From contig JAACJK010000163.1 in the NCBI GenBank assembly GCA_013368325.1, positions 1,302,001 to 1,366,000 of the forward strand: a stretch of DNA of 64,000 bases, given 5' to 3'. The notes below the pieces were generated by a model, which did no database searches, was not told where the DNA came from, and saw only the letters and a list, made by a program, of their open reading frames with translations. Positions 24,101-35,641 of the stretch are shown here, one piece after another. The DNA comes from Ephemerocybe angulata. Taxonomy: Eukaryota > Basidiomycota > Agaricomycetes > Agaricales > Psathyrellaceae. Position numbers and translations under genes: made by a program. Position 1 is the first letter of the stretch, and each line of letters opens with the position of its first letter.

Positions 24101-24468
24101 GGTCAGCTTTGATGGACTCGACATCAACTCGACATAGCCCAATGGGGCTCGCGTGGGTCTATCGGACATCTGGAATCTGGATCTGCGAGAGCGTGGCCCG
24201 CTGCTGGGCGTCGCTGGTCTGCAGGACGGCTGCACGCCGTCGAGGGCCTCAAAAGCGGGCCCTGGAAAGACGGCGAGAGGAAGAAAACAAATGGAAATGA
24301 CAATGGGGACGGAGGGACGGACAATAGCGGTTCGTGTTGAGACTAGCTTGGGTCGGCTTCGGAGTTTGAAAGTTGCGAACCGGCTCGGGTATGGCCTGGC
24401 AGGGTTGATATGAGGATGGGAGTTGTTCTGTCTCGTCCCCTCACGTCCCCTGCTCATCCCCCGCCGCA
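15171..24468. other. 9.3-kb gene-poor region
   Basis: I find no frame with a recognisable domain, no intron-linked set of exons and no clear tRNA. The longest frames (15207-15941 plus strand; 23690-24523 minus strand) have arbitrary composition and no motif. The first few hundred bases must hold the rap1 promoter and the last few hundred the cdc24 promoter. No long direct or inverted repeat was noticed by eye. It could be decayed transposon sequence or regulatory spacer. Confidence 0.5.
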
Positions 24469-27400
24469 ATGGCCTCCGTCGCAGGTCGCAAAAAGTCCAT
24501 CGTCTCCACAACAGGCCTCTCAATAGAACCAGGAAATACTCTGCTCAACAAGGCCGCATCCCAGTCCACCTCCCTCTACCAGCAGTGCTCGTCCCTGCGC
24601 GCCCGCCTCCATCGCATCCACGGTTTCGCCCATTATTTCAAGCTCGCTGCCGGCCCAGACTCCAGGCAGTCCACAGACCCAGTTACCCAGCTTTGGGACC
24701 TGCTTTCGCTCGGCATATCCCTCTGCTACCTCTTCGACCAGCTCCCAGAGGGCCATGGCTTCAAGAAAATCAACAACTCGCATTTCAAGGAGGAGGGCTA
24801 TGAGACCAATCCCGACCGCGAGAAGAAGCATGCGATTGCCCTCTTCGCCATCCAGATTAAGACCGCCAACGTCGCCCAGAGCATTCCTGGCTGCGAGCCG
24901 TTCACGGTGACTGACCTCTGGGATCGCAAGTCGACGGACGGGCTGGTTAAGGTGCGTCCCCATTTCATTTCTACTCGAGTCCGCCCTAATGGCTTGTAGG
25001 TTATCAATACGGTTACCGCTATCGTCGAACACCTGCCGCCAGACGCTTTCGAAGAAACACCTCCGTCGCCCCCCTCCCTGTCCGCCCACGACTCCTCCGA
25101 CTCCCTTCACGACACCCTCCCACCACTACCCCCGCCAGCCAACGCTAGAGAATCACGGCGGATACACATTACGCGAGAGATTATTGAGACCGAACGCAAG
25201 TATGTCGAGGGCCTAGAAATCATGCAGGTGCGTACGCGGCCATTCTTCTCCAACGAAGCTTCCTCATAACGGCATGCTCTCCACAGAAATATGCAACACA
25301 ACTCGCCCAGCAGAATATCATTGATCAAGACACCATCCATCTCCTCTTCCCCAATCTCAACAATCTCCTCAACTTCCAGCGCAAATTCCTAATCCGGTTC
25401 GAGAGCACATTAGAGCAGCCATGGTCCGAACAGCGATGGGGTCAGCATTTCATCGAATGCGTGAGTCTCATGCTTGTTCTGTATATGGTGTTCCCATTGT
25501 AACGCCCTTCTTCTCCCCGGTCTTTCAGGAAGAGGAGTTCTCCGTCTACGAGCCTTACTGCTCAAACTTCACCAATGCGACAGAGTTGATGGTCACCCAT
25601 GAACAGAATCTAATGGCAAGTCCTCTTTCGAAGTCACCTTAACGACTGTCGGTGCTTTCGGCGTTTTCCGAATGCTGACACACACTCTTACAGGCCTTGA
25701 ACCACTTCATCAGTGTCAGCGAGCTGAGGGCGTTCCATATTACGCCAATTCAGCGAGTGTGCAAATACCCACTGTTCTTCGGGGTAATGCCACTTGTCCC
25801 GTCGTTTTACTTCTACGACTGACGGACTTCTACAGGACTTGATCAAGGTCGCAACGGGGGACGAGACGTATGCCCATACTGAAGAGCTCAAGAAAGGCTC
25901 CGAAGCCGCCCACCGGATCACGGCGAAGATCAATGAAGCCCATCGTCGAGCAGACAATGAGCAGATCGTCAAGAGTCTGGCCAAACGGATAACGGACTGG
26001 AAAGGTCACCACCTCGAAAACTTTGGAGAACTCCTACTCGAGGACGTCTTCGTAGTGACGAAGTCCGACATCGACCGGGAATACCACGTTTTCCTCTTCG
26101 AGAAGATTATTCTCTGCTGCAAGGAGGCGCTGCAACAGCCACCGACTGCGCGCGGTGGAAAGGCCTCCAAGAACAACTCGTTGCTCAAGAAACAGATCCC
26201 TCCAACACCAACAGGATCCCAGTCTCTCGCAGCTCGAGATAACCCTTTGCTGTTAAAGGGGCGGATCTTCCTCGGAAACGTTACCCAAGCAGTTCCTGTA
26301 GCATCTCGCACTTCGACAGGTGTGTTTCATCTGTCCTCTCCGTCTCGGTGGAGGCTTACGTTATTCTAGCGTCTGGTATCCCATCTCATTTCCCACTGCA
26401 AGTGTGGTGGAAAGGTGATGATGATCTCGAATTCTTTACTCTCCGCTGCAAGAGAGAAGACCAGATGCGGCAGTGGGAGTCGACTATCAATCGTCTCATC
26501 AAGGAAGCTGCACAACGGCGTGCCTCAGAGCGCCCTAATGGCATCTCCAAAATCGCACAGCACTACACTTCCCCCATTGTCCGGATCGGACCAGGCGAGC
26601 CATCTCACTTCCCGACCAGCCAGCCCGGAAGCTCCCTTCCTTCGGCCGCGTCATCGACCGTCTCGAGTTATTCGAATGCCCGAAGCAGTCGATCCACCAC
26701 CCCCTACCATTCCGAATCCACCACCCCTGGGGCCGGCTCATACACTCCCGGACCTCAAGGTTATCCTCCACATGACGGTTTCGACGTCGAAAATGATGAT
26801 GATGACCTGGAAGACTACCCTGTGACAGCGCCCTCGCATTACTCAACCTCTGGCCGAGGAACGCCCATGGGTGGACGCCGGCCTGGGGCGTTGTCCATGC
26901 CTTTGGAACGGAATGACTCTCAATCCGGTTACGACCGACCGCGTGCACAGACCGAGAGCACCGATGGTCCAACAATCGCGCAATGGAGGAACAACTTGCC
27001 CGGCCCTCCATCTGCAAGTTCACCGAACGGCAGCGCTCTGCGACCCATCACTCCGCGGATGAACTCGAATGTGAGTGTGACGAGCTACAACTCGGACGGC
27101 AGTTTCGGAAATGGTGTACCGAGGACGGCGAGCGTACAGCAACGACCTCCGTTGAGGAGCCAGTTCAGCTCGACGCGTCTGAAGTCATACCATGACCAAC
27201 AGCAGCAGCCGCTGCCTGGGTCTGGCCCGAATGGCGCTGCATCGCCGTCGACTGAGTATCGCAACGGACGTGCTGCTACCCCCACGCTGAACGGGAATGG
27301 CCTAGCAGCCCCGACGATGAACCGGTCGCGGAGTGCAAGTCAGCCCAGCGCATACATTCCCAAGCCCATGCCGCCGCCGCCGTTGCCCACGACGAACAAT

Positions 27401-27904
27401 GGCAGTATTGGTAATTCGCACTGGAGTACTCAGCCACGCGGGATCCCGAGTGGAGTGAATGGGAATGGGAGCAGCAAGCGGGGCAGTGGCTCGAGCCAAA
27501 GCACGGGGGATAGCTCTGATTATTCGCCGAATAGCTCGAGCCCAATCACACCGTTTGGGTCGAGCGAGTCAAGCCTCGGGGGCGTGGCGATTGCGGGGTC
27601 GAGGGGGTATAATGGGGTGAATGGATCGTACCAGGCGCAGATGGGCCCTCCAGTGAAGGTGAAGGTACATTTCCATGAGGACATCTTTGTGATTCAGGTG
27701 GCGAAGACGACGGAGTATGAGGAGCTGGTGGAGAAGGTGGGGAGGAAAATTAGGCTGTGTGGCCCGAGGAGGGACGATGGGCCGTTGAGGGTCAAGTACA
27801 GGGACGAAGATGGCGATATGGTGTCGCTTGGGTCGACGGAAGATGTCCAGATGGCGTTTGAGCAGTGGAGGCCTGGAGGACAGGTTACGCTGTTTGTGAC
27901 GTGA
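24469..27904 (+). CDS. cdc24: Cdc24-type guanine nucleotide exchange factor for Cdc42
   Basis: It activates the Rho-type GTPase Cdc42 at sites of polar growth. Seven exons (24469-24951, 25000-25227, 25287-25460, 25529-25615, 25694-25783, 25836-26319, 26370-27904) join in phase to 1026 residues. Order: N-terminal calponin-homology-like CDC24 region (about 35-150), RhoGEF/DH domain (about 212-410, with EIIETERKYVEGLEIMQ and HITPIQRVCKYPLFF), PH domain (about 415-560), a long Ser/Pro/Asn-rich linker, and a C-terminal PB1 domain (about 945-1026, VKVKVHFHEDIFVIQV to the end). PB1 binds Bem1-type scaffolds in yeast. Intron 4 (25616-25693) begins GC (gcaagt), a known minor donor class and the only choice that keeps the DH frame. 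Confidence 0.93.
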
Positions 27905-29180
27905 TCCTCCTCCTTCCTGCCTTCGTCTCGCCCCTCTCTTCGTTGGTCTCTCTGCTCTCTTGGTCTTGGTTCCTACGTCATCCCGGCATCGGCATCTGTT
28001 TCTACCCCTACCTGCATCTCTTTCTTCAAGTTTCTCGAGGACCCTATCCATTTTCGAATCGATCTGCAAGCATCCCATCCATCATCCTTTTATTCTACCA
28101 TATACACCATATACACCAGCAAGCAAGCATTCTTAGCATCGTCGCATCATCAATCAGCATACTTACCCCCATCCCCTACCACCTCCTCTCACCTCCCCGA
28201 CCGACCGCCTCGACATCGGCCATCGGACCGCACATACCACTCTCCCCCTCAAAATTCGGATCTCGTCTTTCTGTCTACCTGGCTCGCTCGCTCGCGCTAC
28301 TCGCTATTGTCTCGGCGGAGACGGAACATCCTCATCTATTGTTGCAACATTATCACCACCAGCGCCAATTATACATCACATACGGGACCCTTTTGTTGTA
28401 CAACAAGAGTTTTTGTTTTTGGCCGTGAGGGTCCCTGTCCTCTCCCTCCCTCTTTCCTCGAATACTCCCCCCCTCTCCGCTCCAGATTTGCGAACGGGAT
28501 CGGAAGTACTTTTTCGGGTCCATGTTGTATCTATCTACCCACCTAGCTGCCTACTCTCTACCTACTCCTGCCTGCGTACTATATTCTCCGCCGAACCATA
28601 CTTCACTTTCCTTCATACTTTATCTCTGTCTCTGTCACTTCGTTTGTCTGACTGTTCACTGTCCTTTTTGGTTACGGTTGCGTTCAACGTCCGTCCACTC
28701 TCCTTCTTCTGTCTTTCGTCTCTTCTTCCTCCTTCGTATGTATGTGTACTCTCGTGTTTCTTCTCAGACCTCTTTCTGTTTACGTTCACTCTCTTACCCT
28801 TCCTCTCTCTGTTGTGGCTGTGATCTATATATTGGTTGATCGTTTCCATTTCTCCCTTTCGATTGTTTGTTGAATCTGCTCCTCCGCGTTATATGGAGCG
28901 GGAATGGGTTGTTATCTATTCTTCCTTTTATTTGTCTCCGCCTCGCTCTGTGTTGTGTGTCTGTTTTTATCTGGATTCGTGGATATATTGAATTGGTTTA
29001 TGTGTGCATGATTCTGGAAGTCTGGTCTGCGTCTCTGACGTATGTTGGCTTCGTTTTCCCTGGTCTATCTCTCGAGAGCTGTTACTAAGAGCTCGGCGGA
29101 CCCTCGTAGACTGAGTACATAAAGCAGCAAGCTGGACAACTTCGAAGGTGGGTAGACGCTAGCTCCGTTAGGCAACACAC
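27905..29180 (+). other. Pyrimidine-rich tract downstream of cdc24
   Basis: The plus strand is strongly C/T-biased for about 950 bases (27905-28860), with many CTCTCC, TTTCTC and CCTCC runs. No coding frame here shows a domain. It may be a long 3' untranslated region or the promoter of an unseen transcript; nothing decides between these. Confidence 0.5.
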
Positions 29181-29219
29181 GCCATCACCGGCGCCTAAAT
29201 GTCAATTCCAGTGGATTGG

Positions 29220-29540
29220 AGTGTTGGACACAAGTGGACGCAGAGTGACCATTGATGTAACGAAAGCTGCTAAACATTCTCCGCCTTGGAACCTCACTAC
29301 TTACTTGATCCAGTTCTCGTCGCTTTCCGGATACCCAGGGGGTTCTATTGATTGGTTGGTGCTCATCGAGCGGACCGAGTTGGGGAGTACAGCTAGGAAG
29401 ACTCGGAGTACGAAAGTGGGACCAAGAGCGAGGTTGATATAGACTTCCAACGCGTGTTAGTGACGGTTAGAGGGGTCAGAATGTGGGTATATTCAGATGA
29501 TGCAAGGGTCCTCGGGCACGCTCACGGGAGGAATTAAATC
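29220..29540 (-). pseudogene. Deletion relic of a DUF6533-type gene
   Basis: On the minus strand, 29290-29330 encodes the C-terminal ending ESD-x-NWIK-stop, matching the end of the gene at 32322-34090. About 29385-29530 then aligns with the 5' flank of that gene at about 34135-34315: both share GAGCGAGGTTGATAT, then ATGTGGG-ATATT and AAGGGTC-TCGGG with similar spacing. The body of the gene, about 1.7 kb, is absent. This looks like a paralogue that lost its interior and kept both ends. The rest of 29541-30142 shows no gene and should contain the promoter of the next F-box gene. Confidence 0.65.
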
Positions 29541-30142
29541 CTGTCTTCAACACCACTATCCATCACACTGCACTGGGCAGCTCGTCGCGGCTCACCTTAC
29601 GTACATCTACTTTGAATCACGCCTCCGAGCGCCTCCAAGTCTTCATATCATTGACGTCCCTGGTCTGTGAGATCTTGCAGGAGTCCACTTCCGCCCATGC
29701 GTTGCGCCCTGGAGATATCGGCAGCACGGTATCTTTTCAACAAGCTGTGTGTGTTGGCAAAAGTCAAGCTCCTTAGCCAATAGGTTTTACCAACGGCTTC
29801 GGGAATCCACAGCTGCAGGCACTCAACGACTAGCTGATAACAGCCTGGAAAAGGCAAACAGAAAACACAGTATATCCAGAGCTACGAGCTGATGAGCAAG
29901 GGGTGCATGTTGCTGTCCAATGCCGAGAGTGCTTGCTGTCCTCCAAACTGCGAGGCAATGGGAGAGTGGTGGGAAGCCGGAAGACGACTTGGAAGAAATC
30001 AGAGAATTTCTTTGACCTTGTGAAGACGGAAAGACTCAAGCAGGCGAGTCAGACCTTTGAACTTGGGGGTCACAGCAACGGTAGAAAGTAATGTGGTTTT
30101 GGGCGCTTCTTTCAAATTAAAGCGGAGTCTAAAGCGGGATGA

Positions 30143-31822
30143 ATGATCGCCAACAGAATCGTTCCTCCAATGCTCCAAGCCTATTCCAAGCTCTTGCCTA
30201 TGACCGGCCAACATCTGCACAACCTTGCCCACCTTCGTCTTACCAACGATCCACCACACCATGCTGAGGCTACGCACATCCACGGACAGATCGCTGGCCT
30301 GACAACAGCCATCGAGCAGGCTCAGCTCCACCTCCAGCAACTCGAGCGCCAGCGTCAAGAATGGCAGGTTCTAGTGTCACCCCTGCGTCGCATGCCATTG
30401 GAAGTTCTCGGGAAAATATTTGGTGCTTGCATCCTGGGTACTTCGATTCAAACCATCCCCCGAGTTGTCGTGAATCTGTGCTTGGTCTGTCAAACCTGGC
30501 GAGAGGCTGCTCTCCTCAGGCACGACCTCTGGTCCAGAATCAAGATCCGCGTCTTTCCCGATGGGCACCCACAGCGTCTAGAGTATGAAGTCATCAAAAG
30601 ATGGCTAATTCGCTCTGGATCTGTCCCGAAAACTATCATTGCCTATGGCGTACACGAGTACTCAGCACAGGAATGCCCAATGGGAGGGTGCTATTTGGCC
30701 AATCCGACATTGGTCAACCTCCTCAGGGCAGGTCCAATCACATACCTCGACCACCTATCCCTTCTCATCCAGGAAGTCTCCTGCCTTCGGCAACTCATAC
30801 GAGCGGTGGAAGCCGCCAGCTGCAGCGCAGGTCTGCCTCGAGCATGGGGCTCCCTTACCTCCCTCAAGTTGTCCTTCTTCGGACAATATGAGAATAAGCC
30901 TCAGGATGACCCAGACAACGTTTTCCACCACCTACCCCAAGTCACATCCTTTGAATTGGTCCTTCCAGAATGGAATGAAAATTGGATGGATGATGACGAG
31001 TTGCAGATTCCTGATGCCTTTCTCCGGCGTTTGCAGAATCTTCATCTAAAATGCGATTGGGAAGGAGAGCATATCCCCAACCTCCTGCGGCAGTGCGAAA
31101 ACATCGAAGTGCTGACGTTGAACCTTCGAGGATCAACTTCGCAGCAAGCAAACGGCCGACCTATACCATGCCCATTACCCAAGTTACACACACTTCGTTT
31201 GCGGCAGTTCCATCCCAATGGAGGGCCCCTTCTCAACCTCTTGGAAATGCCCATCCTCAGGCAACTTGACATCAGCTTCGAGCCAGCAAGGATTGATCAT
31301 GGGCTTGACTTAAAGTGGAAAAAGACAGTACCACTATCCTTTATCCTATCTTTCAACAAGCATCCTGACCTTCGCTTTCTTCGCATTCACGCCGCCATTA
31401 TACCGGAAATACCAATCGCCTTCAGTTACTTCGCTTTTCCTACGCTGAAGCACTTGGTATTGGATGAAGTCGACTTTTCCACAGCCTGGATCGACTCCTC
31501 CCTCCCCCAGATAGAGATTTTGGAATTACTCCGCCTCTCGCCTCACTATGAACTCGCTGATATCTTCAGAAATCCAGTATCTTTATTAGGATTTGGGTAC
31601 CACACGATTGATTGTTCCGCCGACGCGAACGGTCACAGGTCCTTTCTGAAGAAGCTGAGGGTGACTTGGGAGAACCCTGCCGTACTTCCGGAGGATCTAG
31701 AGGCAGCCAAGGGAGGGCCCTGGTTGGAGCGTTTACGGGAAGAGCGTGGGGTGAAGGTTAGCCTTGGGCGCAGTGACGGTGTCAATACTCTAGGTAATAA
31801 GCTTGAGGACTCGGATGACTGA
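30143..31822 (+). CDS. F-box-like / leucine-rich-repeat protein
   Basis: The uninterrupted frame encodes 559 residues. A coil with EQAQLHLQQLERQRQEWQ precedes an F-box-like segment (SPLRRMPLEVLGKIF…VVNLCLVCQTWREAALLRHDLW, about residues 73-130), followed by repeated leucine-rich stretches (LQNLHLKCDWEGE, LEMPILRQLDIS). The layout matches the minus-strand F-box gene at 10773-12533, but the sequences are diverged. An SCF adaptor role is inferred from the family. The Met at 30170 is a possible alternative start. Confidence 0.8.
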   Translation: MIANRIVPPMLQAYSKLLPMTGQHLHNLAHLRLTNDPPHHAEATHIHGQIAGLTTAIEQAQLHLQQLERQRQEWQVLVSPLRRMPLEVLGKIFGACILGTSIQTIPRVVVNLCLVCQTWREAALLRHDLWSRIKIRVFPDGHPQRLEYEVIKRWLIRSGSVPKTIIAYGVHEYSAQECPMGGCYLANPTLVNLLRAGPITYLDHLSLLIQEVSCLRQLIRAVEAASCSAGLPRAWGSLTSLKLSFFGQYENKPQDDPDNVFHHLPQVTSFELVLPEWNENWMDDDELQIPDAFLRRLQNLHLKCDWEGEHIPNLLRQCENIEVLTLNLRGSTSQQANGRPIPCPLPKLHTLRLRQFHPNGGPLLNLLEMPILRQLDISFEPARIDHGLDLKWKKTVPLSFILSFNKHPDLRFLRIHAAIIPEIPIAFSYFAFPTLKHLVLDEVDFSTAWIDSSLPQIEILELLRLSPHYELADIFRNPVSLLGFGYHTIDCSADANGHRSFLKKLRVTWENPAVLPEDLEAAKGGPWLERLREERGVKVSLGRSDGVNTLGNKLEDSDD

Positions 31823-32321
31823 TGAGCGCTTCAGCTTCTGCCTATGTTACCCATAAGTATATTAGAGTTTGTATTATCGGTTTTCCAACATAACTTCAAC
31901 CCATCTCAGTCGTATTCCTTTCCATTTGCACATATGACTCATTACCTGGAAGTACGTCTATAATGCTTCAAACCGCAGATACAATTGCCATGAGTTTCGA
32001 TTCGTTGGTTGAGGTTATAGCTACAATGAGTATGGTGGATTTACTAGACGTCGTAGTAAGCAAACAGCTTCGCCCTAGCTCATCCATTCTGTTTAAAAAG
32101 TTCCGCCTTTGCATCGTCTAAGTGACCACTAGTCAAACTGCATCTTGTGCAGAGACGGCCGTCGGTCCGCACCCTCGTTTATCCTGACGACAAGCCCCCC
32201 GGAGCCCATTGGCTTCGACTACGCGATTGGCCGGGAGCAGAGCCTGGAAGTACGCCGACTGTAGGAGGAGGGCCAGTCCTGCGGGATGGCCAAGGGGAAC
32301 ATTCGCCTCGAATGATCCTCG
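31823..32321. other. Intergenic region, convergent gene ends
   Basis: It lies between the stop of the F-box gene on the plus strand and the stop of the DUF6533 gene on the minus strand. No gene or clear terminator structure was seen. Confidence 0.5.
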
Positions 32322-34090
32322 TTACTTGATCCAATTCGGGTCGCTCTCCAAAGATTCGGCGCCTGCCCCTATCGACTGCCTGCTGTCAATAACGCTGAGC
32401 TCGATATCCGACCTCATCGACATCGTCTGCGTCGGCCCTATGCTGGTGTGCACGCTGGTCAGAATGTTGTTCGTCCCCGACATGCTGGTGCCGTCGTTGT
32501 CGCCCGTGAACCTTCCGTTGAGCCCTGCGCGCGGCCGCATGCTCTCTTGGATACTGACCCTGTGCTTCAGGATTTGGAGGACGACCCGGTTACAGAACAT
32601 CGAATGGAGGACGTGTTGAGGCCTGCGTCGTAGGCGTCGGTGCTGGTTCTCTTTAAAGAGGAAGGGGAGACGTACATTCGCAGGCATTGCTTGTAGACAT
32701 ATGGCTAGTCGACGTGAATTTGGTAAGTCTTGGGTCGGAACGAGAGAGAGTGGGAATAAGCACCAAGTTTGTGGTCGGTACGATGATGTTCATTAAGCTG
32801 AGAGCTGAGAAACGTTCAAGACGAGGACTCTTGAAACGGAAATGGGAATTGCTCACCGACGACACAAACGCAGTAGAAGATCCCGTTTTTATACAACTGA
32901 TAAATCCAGGCGGTTCTATTCCTGCGAACTGGGCAACATTTTGAGTCAGAAGGAGTAAAAAGAAGGAGACGGCAGTCGACATACGGTGCTGCCACGCTTT
33001 AATAATCGTCAGACTGATAATTACTGCGATGGCTGTCAGCGACTTCCTCCTGCTAGAACGGAAGGGTACAAACTGAGTTCCGTGGCGAATAAAGCAACGT
33101 AGAGGTATAGCGTTGTGTCGAAGGGATCGTACATGATATGGCACCCGTTGATGAAGCTAGGGGCAGGGGCGACTGCAGATTGTTAGAACGCAATGGACTA
33201 CATGTGCGCTATGCGACGTACATTGCATGTGATTCATCTGCTTCGCAATTAAAACGCAAGTAACGACCAAGGTTGACTTTCGAGCAGGGATATTTCAGTT
33301 GTCTTCTATCGCCCACAGAAGAGGGAAATAAACTCACAAGCATCAGCATGATCATGGACGCAACAACCGAGATGTTATTCTGCCAAAGTGCACATGTCCG
33401 GAGAGCGATGATCGCTGGAAGGCCTAGTATAAGCCAGATTTCACACTCCACAGAACGCTTGACCAACTTTGACCGAAGAAAGTCGGTATCAGCATAATCC
33501 CTGGACGAGCCGGTAAGCATGACCACCGAGGAGAAACAGCCCAAGCTTACAGGTCGCCGTTTGCACTTGGGTATTGCATTGCTGAACTTCCCATCAATAC
33601 ACATTCTAGCGAAGCTTGAATAAAGCTGTCCTGACCTCTTCCGTCATGTGGTGAAAGGGAACTTCAGAAAGGTCAACACAATTATGCAGAAATCCCCTCA
33701 TATTGAACACTTACACCCGACGATTAAGCCAACGTCAATGAAAGGTATGTAGCGATTCATGTAGAAGAGGGGAAGACCGATTGTCCAGGGGGACTTCCAG
33801 ACGTAATTAACCTGCGATCATATAAGTATTGAATCCAATTCGAGTGCGATTGTCGTTACCTCTTGATCCAACGTTATGATATAGTCGTAGGCCTGCATGG
33901 GACCCAGTTGTATTTCGATTAGATCCTTGACTGTCGAGAGAATGGGACATACGAGAATTACGAAGCATCCAATGATAATGTACCCTTCGATAGGAGCACT
34001 CCTGTTATATCCTGCCATGGCCTCTGGGAACAGCTCGGCGTACTTCAAAAATCCCAAGAGCTTCTCTTCATCGCCCGGGAGGAGACTCAT
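32322..34090 (-). CDS. DUF6533 multi-pass membrane protein
   Basis: The family is common in Agaricomycetes, predicted to span the membrane about seven times, with no assigned function. Exon 1 (34090 to about 33859) ends in AYDYIITLDQE. An intron leads to an exon at about 33812-33715 encoding V-x-YVWKSPWTIG…LFYMNRYIPFIDV, the family signature. Later exons carry hydrophobic segments (LILGLPAIIALRTCALW; VVASMIMLMLVSLFPSS; STAVSFFLLLL) and a hydrophilic C-terminus ending NWIK at 32322. I did not phase every intron, so internal borders are approximate. A promoter-plus-tail relic of a sister gene lies at 29220-29540. Confidence 0.7.
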
Positions 34091-35641
34091 CGTTTGGCTG
34101 TCCGCGGCTAAGGACCTGCTGGCATGAAGGCGATAGGGGGTCAGGAAGACTGAGGTTCTTCCCCCAGCCTGTTAGCGTAGGGCAGAGGGAAAACGGGGAA
34201 GCAGAACAACCGTCAGCAGAGAGAGCGAGGTTGATATTCAATCCCAAGCTGGTCGTTACAGCTTGAGGGGGTGGGATGTGGGCATATTTGAGTGATGAAA
34301 GGGTCTCGGGGGCACTGGTTCGCGTGGGGCGCCCCTTGCATCTCCATTGGTTCAACCTCTGTGAGAAAGAGCTTCGCCTTCTTTTAACATCCTAGCCTGA
34401 ATGTCTGAATGGCTGAACTGACATTTTAATTTAGTCAATCGAAGAAAGTTCTGCATAAGGTCGGCATAGCTGTAAAGTCAAAGACCATTTCAAGGCGTTC
34501 TCGTTAGCGCTCACCTCCACAGAAATCAGTAGAACCAGGATGCCTCCTGACTCTTGAAAGTGCCTACCCCGGATGCGTGGGAGATCCGATCAGTGCACTG
34601 TGGCTGCACGGGCCCCGGGGCAACCGGCAAACACAAGCCTTAAACTTCGAAGTCTCTTGAATTGGATCCAAAGGGAACCATCTCCAGGCGCCGTTGCTGC
34701 GAACTGTGGGGGAGTGTGGGGGGACAAGTCTGCGCAACCTTGAGCCGGCCCGCTGTCTTTCTGTCAACAAGAGACCGGTCATCTTTGAACCTAGAGAGGT
34801 AAGTAGGACAGAAAGAAATATCTGGATATATCGCCTTTATACCATGGTAAAATAGGGCATACGCTTCACAGCCTTTCGCAGTGCTTCGCGTGGCGATCAA
34901 CGAAGTATGTCGACCTCTCCACAGTTCTCCACACCGCGTCCGACCGACCGTGTCATGCTGAGGCGACAATCAACCATACTCTCACCCCTGACGAAGACGT
35001 GCTTCTTACCCCTGCTTTAGCATCCCCCTTCGCCTGGACTTAGAATTATCCCGAAGCCCCAGTCAGCCCCAGTCCCGGCAAGTCGGGGCTTCAGAGACCG
35101 GGCGCTTACTTCGGCAAATAGGGGCACTTGAAATTCAAGTCGTAGAGTTCCAGTATTGGCTTGTCAGTATCAGCTCTAAGCCTCTACTCCCTAGGATAAT
35201 TGGCGCAGTAGATACGCCTGCTTTGTCCGTACGTTTGGCAATCTTTCCCTGCCCGATTCAATACGGGGGTCAGTTTGGGGTCATCGACAAGAGATCATCT
35301 GTATTACCGTAAGGCTCTTCTTTAGAGGCGATAGAGGAACTGCAGCGCTAAGACTCACCTCCGTAGGCCGTTAAAATCTACTTGGAAATTCGGATGTGGT
35401 GGTGGTGGTGGTCGGATGTGGTGGCGGATGTGGTGGGATGTGGAGGTAGGGCCCGGTGACTAAACTAATGAGCGCACGATAGGGCGGATGACGTAGGGGG
35501 GATTCCATTACACGCCCAGCTACGCGGAGTCCTCAGCGGCTGGCTTTAAACTAAACTTTGTGATTATCTTTTGCGTCTTTTCTGGACAACACGCTATCTC
35601 GATAGATCTCGACATCGTCGACATCGCCAACGATCACCAGG
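34091..35641. other. Intergenic region, divergent promoters
   Basis: It lies between the starts of the DUF6533 gene (minus) and the GH63-like gene (plus), so both promoters should lie here. The block about 34135-34315 is the one conserved in the relic at 29385-29530. No additional gene was recognised; a GTGG-rich repeat lies at 35391-35450. Confidence 0.5.
35391..35450 (+). repeat. CGGATGTGGTGG minisatellite
   Basis: About 60 bases are made of imperfect copies of CGGATGTGGTGG mixed with GGT triplets, about 190 bases upstream of the GH63-like start codon. Confidence 0.7.

Noticed and set aside
23690..24523. A 277-codon open frame on the minus strand
   Set aside because: It overlaps the cdc24 promoter and start on the opposite strand, is Arg/Pro-rich and shows no motif; likely a chance frame in GC-rich DNA.
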